Made by a program: the position numbers and the translations under genes
Part shown: positions 25,713 through 34,138 of the stretch, one piece after another
How the letters are laid out: every line of letters starts with the position of its first letter
Numbering within the stretch: the first letter of the stretch is position 1
Notes under the pieces: generated by a model
What the model was told of the DNA's origin: nothing
The model's database searches: none
The model's input: the letters and a program-made list of their open reading frames with translations, nothing else
Assembly (NCBI RefSeq): GCF_037546065.1
Contig: NZ_JAWMWG010000001.1
Coordinates: forward strand, 744,001-808,000
Direction of reading: 5' to 3'
DNA: 64,000 bases
Origin: Holzapfeliella saturejae
Lineage (GTDB): Bacteria > Bacillota > Bacilli > Lactobacillales > Lactobacillaceae

Positions 25713-26897
25713 GTGAAGAAAAAATTGAATAATTTGGATTATGGTATTTTAATTCCGTTTCTACTCTTAATAGGAATAGGGATGGTCATGATTTACTCAT
25801 CCAGTTCATACATATTATTAGTGAACAACTTATCGCCATTTGCTTATCTAACAAAGCAATTAATGTGGGTTGTTGTTTCGTTGGTGTTAGGGTTTGTAGC
25901 ATTTCGGGTTAAATTATCTACACTAAAAAACCCCAGAATTATTTTACTATCCTTAGGAATATCTTGGATTTTAATGTTATTTTTGGCTGGAATTAAATTT
26001 TTAGCCCCTAAAAGTATTGTTCGATTATTCGAAGTTAATGGGGCTGTTGGGTGGATTCCATTAGGACCTTTTACAATTCAACCAGTAGAAATTGCAAAAT
26101 TTGCACTAATTTTATATTTAGCCTATATTTTTAATAAAAGAACTAATCGATTAACTAAAAAAGTTATTCGAAATGAATTATTTGGTCCGATTGTAATTGC
26201 AACTAGTTTTTTTGTGTTAGCATTAGTTCAACCTGATATGGGTGGGGCGGCTATTTTAGCAGTTATTTCACTTAGCTTGTTTACAGTTTCAGGAATCTCA
26301 GCTAAGAGAATGCTGACAATTAATGTTGGATTAATCTTGTTCTTAGTGATGTCAGTAGCGTTACTAGTAAAATGGAATCCAGATTTTCTTCAAGGTTCAT
26401 ACGCTTACATGCGAATACTAGCTTTCTTGCATCCTTTTCAATTAAAAGCGACTCAAGGTGCACAATTAGTTAATTCTTACTACGCTATTTACAACGGTGG
26501 CTTCTTTGGAGTTGGATTAGGTAATAGTATTCAAAAAAGAGGAGCATTACCCGAACCTTATACAGACTTTATTATGTCAGTTATTACTGAAGAACTAGGG
26601 TTAATTGGGGCTTTGGTTGTTTTAGGACTACTATTCTATTTGATTTGGCGCTTAATGCACACGGGCTTACATGCTTCAGATAAGTTCAATTCATTAGTTT
26701 GTTATGGTTTTGCGACAACTATCTTAATTCAAACAATATTTAATATTGGAGCTGTTGTCGGGTTATTACCTATCACCGGAGTAACATTGCCATTTATTAG
26801 TTACGGGGGTTCTTCTTTAGCTATTTTGACAGTAGGAGTCGGCCTTTGTTTGAATATTAGTGGTTACGAAAAAAATCTAAAGGAGAAGAGGAGATAA
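25713..26897 (+). CDS. ftsW: Septal peptidoglycan glycosyltransferase FtsW
   Basis: SEDS-family polymerase that makes septal glycan strands from lipid II with a partner class B PBP. The 394-residue protein has about ten hydrophobic segments and family signatures: GMVMIYSSSS near the N-terminus, LVQPDMGGAAIL with the key acidic residue, FFGVGLGNS, EPYTDFIMSVITEELGL and the C-terminal LPFISYGGSSL. Start GTG 25713 has GGGAG a short way upstream. FtsW and RodA look alike; the position before ylbG-rsmD and the residues above fit FtsW. Its neighbours are not division genes. Confidence 0.92.
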   Translation: MKKKLNNLDYGILIPFLLLIGIGMVMIYSSSSYILLVNNLSPFAYLTKQLMWVVVSLVLGFVAFRVKLSTLKNPRIILLSLGISWILMLFLAGIKFLAPKSIVRLFEVNGAVGWIPLGPFTIQPVEIAKFALILYLAYIFNKRTNRLTKKVIRNELFGPIVIATSFFVLALVQPDMGGAAILAVISLSLFTVSGISAKRMLTINVGLILFLVMSVALLVKWNPDFLQGSYAYMRILAFLHPFQLKATQGAQLVNSYYAIYNGGFFGVGLGNSIQKRGALPEPYTDFIMSVITEELGLIGALVVLGLLFYLIWRLMHTGLHASDKFNSLVCYGFATTILIQTIFNIGAVVGLLPITGVTLPFISYGGSSLAILTVGVGLCLNISGYEKNLKEKRR

Positions 26898-26898
26898 A

Positions 26899-27204
26899 GT
26901 GACGACGCAATTAACTGCAAGAAAAAAATTAATTATCTGGATTAAGCAGATTAAAGATATCAAGAAATTAAAACGCTATGGCTTCATCACCTATGTCTCC
27001 AAAACATTTCGTTACGTTTGTCTATACGTTGATGCTAAAAACTATCACAAATTGATGGATCATTTGGCTCAAAAAAGTTTCGTGATAAAAGTTAAACAGT
27101 CAAAAGTTGAAGAATTAGAACTAGATTTTGACAAACAAAAAGAATTGATGGAATCATTGCGAGCAGAAGCTAAAGTTTATAATCAAAATCATGAAATGAG
27201 GTAG
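26899..27204 (+). CDS. ylbG: YlbG family protein (DUF2129)
   Basis: 101-residue soluble protein of the YlbG (UPF0298/DUF2129) family. The start is GTG 26899, 2 bases after the ftsW stop and with AGGAGAAGAGG just upstream inside ftsW. Typical features are IIWIKQIKDIKKLKRYG, the VSKTFRYVCLYVD strand and HLAQKSFVIKV. The family has no established function; in Bacillus it also precedes rsmD and coaD, which is the conserved order here. No signal or membrane segment. Confidence 0.87.
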   Translation: MTTQLTARKKLIIWIKQIKDIKKLKRYGFITYVSKTFRYVCLYVDAKNYHKLMDHLAQKSFVIKVKQSKVEELELDFDKQKELMESLRAEAKVYNQNHEMR

Positions 27205-27208
27205 TAAC

Positions 27209-27772
27209 ATGAGAGTTATTGGTGGTACTTATTCAAAACGACCATTAAAAACGTTATCTAGTCAGTTAACTAGACCAACTAGCGATAAGGTGAAGGAGTC
27301 GTTATTTAATTCCTTAGGTCAATATTTTGATGGTGGGATAGCACTTGATTTATACGGAGGAAGTGGCGCTTTAGCAATTGAATCTGTTTCTCGTGGAATG
27401 GATAAGGCAGTTGTTGTTGATAAAGCTTATCAAGCCGTCAAAATTATCAAAGAAAATGTTGCAATGACCAAGGAAGAAGCAAAGTTTGAAGTGCTTAAGA
27501 TGCCAGATACAGCAGCACTTAAAAAACTTGCCACAGATGGTTATCAATTTGATTACGTATTCTTAGATCCCCCTTATGCCAAACAACAAATCGCGACAAT
27601 TATGTCTGAGTTGGTAAAACTTAATTTGCTAGCAGATTCAGCAACTATCATAGCCGAAACAGATAAAGATACAGAAGTAGTAGCTGAAGAGGATAACTAT
27701 CGTTTAATCAAAGAAAAAAAATATGGTCAAACAATGGTTCGTATTTTTCAATATGAAAGGGTATCTCAGTAA
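27209..27772 (+). CDS. rsmD: 16S rRNA (guanine966-N2)-methyltransferase RsmD
   Basis: SAM-dependent methyltransferase for G966 of 16S rRNA. The 187-residue protein begins MRVIGGTYSKRPLKT, then has the SAM-binding motif DLYGGSGALAIE and the catalytic motif FLDPPYAKQ (a DPPY class). Both are canonical. The ATG follows ylbG by 4 bases, preceded by GAGGTAG. The stop overlaps the coaD ATG by one base, so the pair is translated as a unit. Order ylbG-rsmD-coaD-ylbL is conserved in Firmicutes. Confidence 0.95.
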   Translation: MRVIGGTYSKRPLKTLSSQLTRPTSDKVKESLFNSLGQYFDGGIALDLYGGSGALAIESVSRGMDKAVVVDKAYQAVKIIKENVAMTKEEAKFEVLKMPDTAALKKLATDGYQFDYVFLDPPYAKQQIATIMSELVKLNLLADSATIIAETDKDTEVVAEEDNYRLIKEKKYGQTMVRIFQYERVSQ

Positions 27773-28254
27773 TGAAAAAAGCAATCTTTCCAGGGAGTTT
27801 TGATCCTATTACGAATGGACATATTGACTTAGTTAAACGTGCGGCGCATTTGTTTGATGAAATTATTGTTGCAGTGATGACGAATACCAAAAAACAATAT
27901 TTATTAACTCAACAAGAACGCCTGCAAGTTGTAGAATCTGTTTTTTCTGACGTTGAAAATGTCGTAGTTGTAAGTGATTTTTCAGATTTGACAGTTAATG
28001 TAGCTGAAAAATACGGTGCTAGTCATATCGTTAGAGGACTTAGAAACGGCAGCGACTTTGATTATGAAAAAGCAATCAGTCAAATGAACGCCCATCAAAA
28101 CAGTACAATTGAAACTCTATTTTTAGTAACAGATTCAAAATATGAATTTGTGTCCTCCAGTATGATTAAAGAAGTAGCAGGTTTTGGTGGAGATGTTAGC
28201 GACTTTGTCCCTGATGTTGTGAACCGGTTATTATCAGCCAAATTGGAGGATTAA
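27772..28254 (+). CDS. coaD: Pantetheine-phosphate adenylyltransferase CoaD
   Basis: Transfers AMP from ATP to 4'-phosphopantetheine, the penultimate step of coenzyme A synthesis. The 160-residue protein shows the nucleotidyltransferase motif FPGSFDPITNGH (residues 5-16), IVRGLRNGSDFDYE, and the second site SSSMIKEVAGFGG. The length and motifs are standard. The ATG overlaps the rsmD stop (TAATG), and the gene is 3 bases from ylbL. Confidence 0.96.
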   Translation: MKKAIFPGSFDPITNGHIDLVKRAAHLFDEIIVAVMTNTKKQYLLTQQERLQVVESVFSDVENVVVVSDFSDLTVNVAEKYGASHIVRGLRNGSDFDYEKAISQMNAHQNSTIETLFLVTDSKYEFVSSSMIKEVAGFGGDVSDFVPDVVNRLLSAKLED

Positions 28255-28257
28255 TAA

Positions 28258-29268
28258 ATGAAAAGAAAATGGACAGTCATTCTAGCGCTAATCATTATTG
28301 CTGTGGGTATTTTTTTAAATTACCCGACTTCTTATTATCTTGAAGTTCCTGGTTCGGCAGAAGATGTGGCCAAGTTTGTTAAAGTAGATAATGATAAACC
28401 AATTCAAAATGACCAATTTTATCTCACAACAGTCGGCATTAAAAAAGCAACAAATTTGAGCTTGTTTTTGAGTCGTTTCCAACCTCATGTGACGGCTATT
28501 TCTAGCCAAGAATTGACGGGTGGCGTAAGTGATGAGCAATACCTTAAAGTTCAACAGTTTTTTATGCAGAACTCACAAAATGCAGCAATCGTAAATGCTT
28601 ACAAGAAAACAAATACACCATATAATCAAAAATACTTAGGTGTTAATGTTTTACAAGTTGATGACAAGTCTCATTTTGCGCAATCATTAAAATCCGGTGA
28701 TGTCATTACAGGGATTAATGGTCAATATTTTGAACAAACTAGTGACTTGATTCGATATGTTTCAAGTTTTGATGAAAATCAAGAAATTAAACTAGAAGTA
28801 AAAAGAGCAAATGAGACACTTGAGTTATCTGGTAAAACAATGCGACTTGAAGCAACAGGAAAAGTTGGTATTGGCGTCTCGTTAGTTGATGAAACTGAAT
28901 TAACTACAACTCCCAAAGCGTCGATTAATGCTGGCGCAATAGGGGGACCTAGTGCAGGTTTGATGTTCTCATTGGCTGTCTATCAGCAATTGACTCAAGA
29001 AGATTTAACACATGGTCAAAAAGTTGCGGGGACTGGGACAATTGATCCAGATGGTAACGTTGGAACCATTGGCGGAATTGACAAAAAGGTAGTAGCAGCC
29101 TCTGATGCAGGTGCAAAAGTTTTCTTTGCTCCAGAAGCAATGGGAGAAAATAATCAAACTAATTATGAGGTTGCCAAAAAAACAGCAGAAGAAATGAAAT
29201 TATCCATGAAAATAGTACCGGTTAAGACCTTTGATGAGGCACTTAACTATTTAAAAAACACAGTGTAG
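28258..29268 (+). CDS. ylbL: YlbL-type PDZ/Lon-like serine protease
   Basis: Membrane-anchored protease with a PDZ domain and a Lon-like (S16) catalytic domain. An N-terminal membrane segment (VILALIIIAVGIFL, near residues 7-20) is followed by an extracellular region with a PDZ domain (about residues 120-200) and the S16 core: the catalytic Ser in GGPSAGLMFSL and Lys in GGIDKKVVAA. In streptococci the related SepM cuts a competence pheromone; whether this protein does is unknown. Order coaD-ylbL is conserved. A terminator follows and comEA starts 55 bases later. Confidence 0.92.
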   Translation: MKRKWTVILALIIIAVGIFLNYPTSYYLEVPGSAEDVAKFVKVDNDKPIQNDQFYLTTVGIKKATNLSLFLSRFQPHVTAISSQELTGGVSDEQYLKVQQFFMQNSQNAAIVNAYKKTNTPYNQKYLGVNVLQVDDKSHFAQSLKSGDVITGINGQYFEQTSDLIRYVSSFDENQEIKLEVKRANETLELSGKTMRLEATGKVGIGVSLVDETELTTTPKASINAGAIGGPSAGLMFSLAVYQQLTQEDLTHGQKVAGTGTIDPDGNVGTIGGIDKKVVAASDAGAKVFFAPEAMGENNQTNYEVAKKTAEEMKLSMKIVPVKTFDEALNYLKNTV

Positions 29269-29287
29269 ATGAACACTGTGTTTTTTT
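29252..29287 (+). terminator. Terminator after ylbL
   Basis: AAAAAACACAGTGT and ACACTGTGTTTTTTT around a short loop containing the stop codon. It ends the ylbG-ylbL unit. Confidence 0.88.
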
Positions 29288-29323
29288 GCGTAGTTAAGTA
29301 AAAATAAAGAAGGACTATTTATT

Positions 29324-29956
29324 ATGAGACAAATCAAACAACACAAAATCAAACTAGTCATGGCTTTTTTGATAATATTATTTTTAGGTGGATTAATTAT
29401 TTATAGCATAAAGGATAATGCGGTTAAGTCATCTTTTGAGTCTGAAACTAGCGGTTTTGTGCGAATTAATAACCTCGAAAAAAATACTAGCGAAGATACT
29501 AACGAATTTAAAGAAAGTCAGGCAAACACGATCAAAGTTGATGTAAGTGGTGAAATTAATCATCCAGGTGTGTATGAATTAAGTCCAGATTCTCGTATTG
29601 AAGATTTAATTAAACTAGCTGGTGGCGTAACTACTAATGCTAATCTTAATGTAACTAATCAGTCACTACGTTTAAAAGATCAAGATAAAATCATTATCAA
29701 ACGACAAAATTCTGATACAGAAAATGTCAATACACCGCCCGATGAACCTGAAGTAACACAAAATGCTAAAGTTAACCTCAACACTGCTAGTGAAGCTCAA
29801 CTACAAGCCATTACAGGTATTGGCCAAAAGAAAGCCCAACGTATTATTGATTATCGACAAAAAAACGGGCGTTTTTCATCAGTAGATGATTTGAAAAAGA
29901 TATCGGGTATCGGCGATAAATTTATCGAAAGTATTCGTGCAGATGTTGAGGTTTAA
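29324..29956 (+). CDS. comEA: Competence protein ComEA
   Basis: Membrane-tethered DNA-binding protein of the natural transformation machinery. The 210-residue protein has a membrane segment near residues 11-29 (VMAFLIILFLGGLIIYSI), an SLBB-type domain with VDVSGEINHPGVYEL at about residues 67-81, a polar linker, and a C-terminal double helix-hairpin-helix DNA-binding region with AKVNLNTASEAQLQAITGIG and ISGIGDKFIESI. Full length and typical. It overlaps comEC, which follows. No clear promoter is seen in the 55-base gap upstream beyond the terminator. Confidence 0.95.
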   Translation: MRQIKQHKIKLVMAFLIILFLGGLIIYSIKDNAVKSSFESETSGFVRINNLEKNTSEDTNEFKESQANTIKVDVSGEINHPGVYELSPDSRIEDLIKLAGGVTTNANLNVTNQSLRLKDQDKIIIKRQNSDTENVNTPPDEPEVTQNAKVNLNTASEAQLQAITGIGQKKAQRIIDYRQKNGRFSSVDDLKKISGIGDKFIESIRADVEV

Positions 29957-32180
29957 ATTAATACCAGGGGATATTTTACTTCTGTCTTTAATGGTGTTAA
30001 CACTTACGTTTTATTTATCGAGTCAGTCTATCTTTAGTGGATTGTTATTTTTTATGCTATTAGTATGGTGGGGGATTAAGTCACTGAAGCAAACACTAGT
30101 TTATTTACTCATTCCTCTTGTACTTTTATTAATATATCTTGTGCTTTATAACATGCAGGTTGCTAATCATCTACCGAGTAGTCAACAAGTCGTTGAAGTT
30201 TACTTAGATGAGTTGACTATCAATCAGGAAACCAAACGTTTTTTTGGTGAAGGTAAAATGGGAAATCAAAAGGTCTTAGTAAGTGGGGATAACGGAGATC
30301 AGTTAGCTCAGCAAAAATCAGCCTATCAAAAGTTAATTATTTTGTCTGCTGAATTAAAACCCTTAACACAAGCTACTAATACTGCTGAATTTGACAGTCA
30401 AAAATATTATCAAAATTTGGGTATTCACTATCAGTTAGTCATCAATCAGTATCAAATGGCAAAAAGTACTGGACTTTCTTTAGGACCTTTTAAAATTATT
30501 CATCAATTTAGATTTGAACTAAAAAAATTTTATCAACAACTACCTGAACCGTTAAATATGCTGGGATTTCAATTGATTTTAGGTGAAAAGTTCGCAGATT
30601 TATCATATGATGAGACCTTTAAAAAGTTAGGGATTATTCATATTATCTCAATATCAGGACTACATGTGCAGGTCATTGCAAAGATATTAGAAAAACTACT
30701 CTACTTGCTACGTATTAGACGGCGATATACTAAGCTTGTTACGGCAATGGTACTCATTATATTTGTGTTTATTGGTAATGAACAAGTCGGACTAGTACGT
30801 GCGGTTATAAGCTATCTCGTTTCTCTAGTGTTACATTATCTATTCAAAGTTAAGTTGAATCCGTTAGATCAGTTAGGACTTGGCTTTAGTTGTCATTCAT
30901 TAATCAACCCCTTAATGATTACCACGGTTGGAGGACAGCTGAGTTATTTTTTAGTTTTAATTTTAATACTGACACAAAAGATGACTGTTTTAAAACAGTC
31001 AATTTATTTAACTATCACAAGTTTACCCATTTTACTGTTTTATTTTTACAGTTATAACATTTTTACGAGTTTTTATAATTTTATCGCTATTCCATTATTT
31101 GATTACTTGATTCTGCCTGTTGTTTTACTGAGCTTTTTGTATCCTAGTTGTCCTGGAATATTTGATTTGATTGCTAAGCTATTACTTAAATTATTCGATT
31201 TCTTAGGTTATATCGGCCAACTAGATTATGGTATGGTCAATTTTGGCCAGTTAGAATTAGCGCTAGTTATTCTATTGTTAGGATTGACAATAGCTAGCTT
31301 TACGTTTGAGCAAATAAAAAGACGGTTGCTAATAATGACAGGGCTAACTTATCTGTTAGCTTACTTATTAATTCACTATCCTTTCTACGGACAGGTTACT
31401 TTTATTGACGTTGGGCAGGGAGATAGCATGGTTTTAACCACACCGATTCATCGAAAAGTTTTAATGATTGACACAGGGGGAAAGTTGAAATTTAATAAGT
31501 CGATTAACACAAAATCGACTGTTGAAAAAGTAACAGTTCCCTATTTGAAGTCGCAAGGTATTTCTAAAATTGATGCCTTGTTTTTATCACATCAAGACGA
31601 TGATCACATTGGTGATTTAGAACCTTTGTTGAAGGCAATCGCTGTCGATACTATCTATTATGGTATTGGGATGCAAAACGTTCCTAAATTCCACGCAATT
31701 ATGCAATGTTATTTTAAGGCTGTAAAAAAGGGTGGTCAGTTTGATTATGGTGAAATCAAGCTGACCGTTTTACACCCTGAACAACCGGGAATGGGAGAAA
31801 ACGATGATTCTTTAGCATTACGAGCAACCATTCAAAATAAAAGCTGGCTGTTTACAGGAGATTTAAGCCAAAAGCAAGAATTAGCTATTTTAAATAATTA
31901 TCCTAATTTGCAGATTGATTATTTGAAGTTAGGGCATCACGGGAGTCGAACATCTAGTTCAGCGACTTTTTTGAAGCAAATTAATCCGCAATATGCGTTT
32001 ATATCGGCTGGTCGAAACAACCGCTACCAGCATCCCCATCAAGAAACTCTTGAGATATTAAAAGACCTCAAAATCAAATATGATGGGACTTACCAATATG
32101 GTATGATTAATGTATATTTTAATAGCTTAGGTCAGTGGCAAAAGCATCGCTACCGAGACAACGAGGAGGATTTTGATTGA
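29943..32180 (+). CDS. comEC: DNA internalization channel protein ComEC
   Basis: Membrane channel that imports single-stranded DNA during transformation. The 745-residue protein has many membrane segments, the competence domain with LGIIHIISISGLHVQVI, and a C-terminal metallo-beta-lactamase-like domain: DVGQGDSM, LSHQDDDHIGDLEPL and LGHHGSRTSSS. Nothing looks broken. The start is ATG 29943, overlapping comEA by 14 bases; a GTG at 29937 is also open and no ribosome site decides between them. The gene follows comEA directly, without comEB. It overlaps holA by 4 bases. Confidence 0.93.
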   Translation: MLRFKLIPGDILLLSLMVLTLTFYLSSQSIFSGLLFFMLLVWWGIKSLKQTLVYLLIPLVLLLIYLVLYNMQVANHLPSSQQVVEVYLDELTINQETKRFFGEGKMGNQKVLVSGDNGDQLAQQKSAYQKLIILSAELKPLTQATNTAEFDSQKYYQNLGIHYQLVINQYQMAKSTGLSLGPFKIIHQFRFELKKFYQQLPEPLNMLGFQLILGEKFADLSYDETFKKLGIIHIISISGLHVQVIAKILEKLLYLLRIRRRYTKLVTAMVLIIFVFIGNEQVGLVRAVISYLVSLVLHYLFKVKLNPLDQLGLGFSCHSLINPLMITTVGGQLSYFLVLILILTQKMTVLKQSIYLTITSLPILLFYFYSYNIFTSFYNFIAIPLFDYLILPVVLLSFLYPSCPGIFDLIAKLLLKLFDFLGYIGQLDYGMVNFGQLELALVILLLGLTIASFTFEQIKRRLLIMTGLTYLLAYLLIHYPFYGQVTFIDVGQGDSMVLTTPIHRKVLMIDTGGKLKFNKSINTKSTVEKVTVPYLKSQGISKIDALFLSHQDDDHIGDLEPLLKAIAVDTIYYGIGMQNVPKFHAIMQCYFKAVKKGGQFDYGEIKLTVLHPEQPGMGENDDSLALRATIQNKSWLFTGDLSQKQELAILNNYPNLQIDYLKLGHHGSRTSSSATFLKQINPQYAFISAGRNNRYQHPHQETLEILKDLKIKYDGTYQYGMINVYFNSLGQWQKHRYRDNEEDFD

Positions 32181-33178
32181 CAATCCGTCAATTTTTAGAC
32201 ATAAAAAATAACCAAAGCATACAAGGTGTTTTGGTTAATACTTCAACTGAGTTGTTAAATCACTATTTAATTCAGCAACTTATCCAAAAATATCAAAAAA
32301 CGCATGGTGAGACAGATGTTGTCAGGTTTGATCTAGCTAAAAGAGGCTATCAAGGATTGCTAGATGAACTGACACAGTCGTCGTTATTTTCATCACAAAA
32401 GATTTTAATTATTTCTGATTTAGAGAATCTAACGGCAAAATCTCCTGCTATAAAAAATAAAAAAGCTTTGGATCAATTGATTAAGTTAATTGATTCCCAA
32501 GCTATAACAGATAGTTATTTAATTTTTGACTTTAATTATCCCAAGTTGGATGAACGCAAAAAGATAACGAAAATTTTGAAAAAACAGTTAATGTTGATAG
32601 AAGACCGCTTATCGTATCGTAACCTTAACGCATTTGCTCAGTACTTAATTGAAAAAGACGATTATCGTATTGATAAACAAGTAACCAATCTATTGGTGAA
32701 ACGCGCAGATTTTGATATTACTTCTTTAATGAATGCCATTGATAAATTAAAAATTGCAGCATTAGATACACTGACAATTTCTGAAAAATTGGTTATTGAT
32801 AATGTTGAACAAACGTTATCAGATAATATCTTTGATATCTTGAGTTTAGCGTTAAAAAAAGATTATCAACAAGCCACTCAGTTACTAAAAGAACAACTTA
32901 ATCAAGGTATTAACGAGGTTCAATTAGTTGCCGCGATGACTTCTCAGCTACGGTTTTTATTACAAGTTAAGTTGTTACAAGAACAAGGTCAAGCTGCTAA
33001 ACAAATCGAATCAATACTAAAAGCACACCCATACCGTATTAAGCTGGCTATTCAAAATCCGATTGAAAGTTCACATTTAATAATGCTGATTCATCAATTG
33101 GTTGAAATAGAATATCAAATTAAATCCGGTTACCAGCATTACGATGATTTTTTAGAATTATTCTTGTTGAAGTGCTAA
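32177..33178 (+). CDS. holA: DNA polymerase III subunit delta HolA
   Basis: Delta subunit of the clamp loader, which opens the beta ring. The 333-residue protein fits the family length and fold pattern: an N-terminal Rossmann-like region (QSSLFSSQKILIISDLENL) where delta lacks a functional P-loop, a middle helical lid and the C-terminal collar domain (LNQGINEVQLVAAMTSQLRFLLQVKLL, seen in pieces). The start is TTG 32177, overlapping the comEC stop, with AGGAGGA (32165-32171) upstream. comEC-holA-rpsT is a conserved order. A terminator follows. Confidence 0.92.
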   Translation: MTIRQFLDIKNNQSIQGVLVNTSTELLNHYLIQQLIQKYQKTHGETDVVRFDLAKRGYQGLLDELTQSSLFSSQKILIISDLENLTAKSPAIKNKKALDQLIKLIDSQAITDSYLIFDFNYPKLDERKKITKILKKQLMLIEDRLSYRNLNAFAQYLIEKDDYRIDKQVTNLLVKRADFDITSLMNAIDKLKIAALDTLTISEKLVIDNVEQTLSDNIFDILSLALKKDYQQATQLLKEQLNQGINEVQLVAAMTSQLRFLLQVKLLQEQGQAAKQIESILKAHPYRIKLAIQNPIESSHLIMLIHQLVEIEYQIKSGYQHYDDFLELFLLKC

Positions 33179-33216
33179 AAAAAGAAGCTCTCTTACCAAA
33201 AGAGGGCTTCTTTTTA
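33179..33216. terminator. Bidirectional terminator between holA and rpsT
   Basis: AAAAGAAGCTCTCTT and AAGAGGGCTTCTTTTT (one G-T pair) around ACCAA. A and T runs on both sides allow use by holA and by rpsT from the other strand. Confidence 0.88.
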
Positions 33217-33253
33217 GTCTTTAATATTAAAAACTAAAATAAGTTAAGTTATC

Positions 33254-33511
33254 TTAGTTAGCAGCGTTTAGTTTTGCTAGACGAGACTTATCACGGTTAG
33301 CTTTGTTCTTGTGAACTAGGCCTTTTGATGCAGCCATGTCGATAGCGCGTAAAGCTTTGTTAAATAATTCGTTAGTGTTGTCAGCGTTGTTAGCTTTAGC
33401 AACTTTGAATTTTTTGATAGCTGTACGTAGACGGCTCATTTGAGTAGCGTTACGGTTGTTAGCAGCTTCAATAGTTTTAACACGTTTGATAGCAGATTTG
33501 ATTTGTGGCAT
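33254..33511 (-). CDS. rpsT: 30S ribosomal protein S20
   Basis: Primary 16S rRNA-binding protein of the small subunit. The start is the ATG at 33511 on the minus strand (MPQIKSAIKRVKT), giving 85 residues, the normal length; the five codons upstream that are open overlap GGAGGTGAC, the ribosome site. It is Lys/Arg/Ala-rich and all helical, as expected. It is divergent from rpsO and convergent with holA, a common arrangement. Its promoter (33569-33597) and a 50-base leader with a palindrome TTTCATTAATGAAA (33541-33554) are visible. Confidence 0.96.
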   Translation of the reverse strand: MPQIKSAIKRVKTIEAANNRNATQMSRLRTAIKKFKVAKANNADNTNELFNKALRAIDMAASKGLVHKNKANRDKSRLAKLNAAN

Positions 33512-33568
33512 GTTTGTCACCTCCAATTTATATCAAGAGCTTTCATTAATGAAAACTCAGCGACTTCA

Positions 33569-33597
33569 ATTATAATGAAATTGTTTAAGTTTTGCAA
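33569..33597 (-). promoter_or_regulatory. Strong promoter for rpsT
   Basis: On the minus strand TTGCAA (complement of 33592-33597), a 17-base spacer and a perfect TATAAT (complement of 33569-33574). It is expected for a ribosomal protein gene. Confidence 0.75.
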
Positions 33598-33607
33598 GAC
33601 AGTAATG

Positions 33608-33636
33608 TTGCTTTTTTTAATGATTTAATGTATCAT
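33608..33636 (+). promoter_or_regulatory. Promoter for rpsO
   Basis: TTGCTT (33608-33613), a 17-base spacer and TATCAT (33631-33636). It is divergent from the rpsT promoter, with the two -35 elements only about 10 bases apart. Confidence 0.65.
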
Positions 33637-33642
33637 TTAATT

Positions 33643-33720
33643 CGAACCGTTTGCTTTGTTTAATCGAGTCACCAACGTTAGGCAATGTTTACGGCGATTT
33701 TAAGAAAGGTGGAAATACAA
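33643..33720 (+). promoter_or_regulatory. rpsO leader with possible pseudoknot (S15 autoregulation candidate)
   Basis: The roughly 78-base leader allows CCGT (33647-33650) plus TTGC (33651-33654) to pair with ACGG (33691-33694) and GCAA (33682-33685), and also AATCG (33662-33666) to pair with CGATT (33695-33699). The second set crosses the first, which is the geometry of a pseudoknot ending just before the ribosome site AAAGGTGG (33704-33711). S15 represses its own translation through leader structures in several bacteria; use here is inference. Confidence 0.4.
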
Positions 33721-33990
33721 ATGGCTATTTCAAAAACAAGAAAAAATGAATTAATCAACCAATTTGCTCGTCACGAAGGAGATACAGGTTCTCCAGAAGT
33801 TCAAGTTGCAGTTTTAACAGAAGAAATTACACTTCTTAACGCTCACTTAAAAGAAAACAAAAAAGATCACCACTCACACGTTGGTCTATTGAAAAAAATC
33901 GGTCACCGTCGTAACTTATTAAGTTACCTAAGAAACAAAGATGTTTCAAGATACCGTGACCTAATTAAAGCTTTAGGATTACGTCGTTAA
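33721..33990 (+). CDS. rpsO: 30S ribosomal protein S15
   Basis: Small-subunit protein that binds the central domain of 16S rRNA and contacts the 23S rRNA. The 89-residue protein is standard: MAISKTRKNELINQF, TGSPEVQVAVLTEEI, the LKENKKDHHSHVGLL stretch and a C-terminal RNLLSYLRNKDVSRYRDL. The start is ATG 33721 with AAAGGTGG 9 bases upstream. It is not followed by pnp, its neighbour in many Firmicutes; a strong terminator and rnjB follow instead. Its own leader may be autoregulatory. Confidence 0.98.
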   Translation: MAISKTRKNELINQFARHEGDTGSPEVQVAVLTEEITLLNAHLKENKKDHHSHVGLLKKIGHRRNLLSYLRNKDVSRYRDLIKALGLRR

Positions 33991-33992
33991 TC

Positions 33993-34034
33993 AATATAAA
34001 AAAGAGACCTTTTAAAAGGTCTCTTTTTTATATT
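33993..34034. terminator. Terminator after rpsO (long palindrome)
   Basis: AATATAAAAAAGAGACCTTT pairs with its complement through AAAGGTCTCTTTTTTATATT, a nearly perfect 42-base palindrome with A and T runs. Confidence 0.92.
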
Positions 34035-34054
34035 CTTTAATTTATGCAAATATA

Positions 34055-34063
34055 TGATAAAAT
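34055..34063 (+). promoter_or_regulatory. Possible extended -10 promoter for rnjB
   Basis: TG-a-TAAAAT (34055-34063), the same extended -10 sequence as upstream of ftsA. A weak -35 (TTTAAT, 34036-34041) is 16 bases upstream. Confidence 0.45.
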
Positions 34064-34138
34064 TACAGTAGTTAAAGTCAAGTAACCCGAGTAGGGGATA
34101 AAATTGATAAATTAAAAAATTTAGAAAAGAGATTATAA

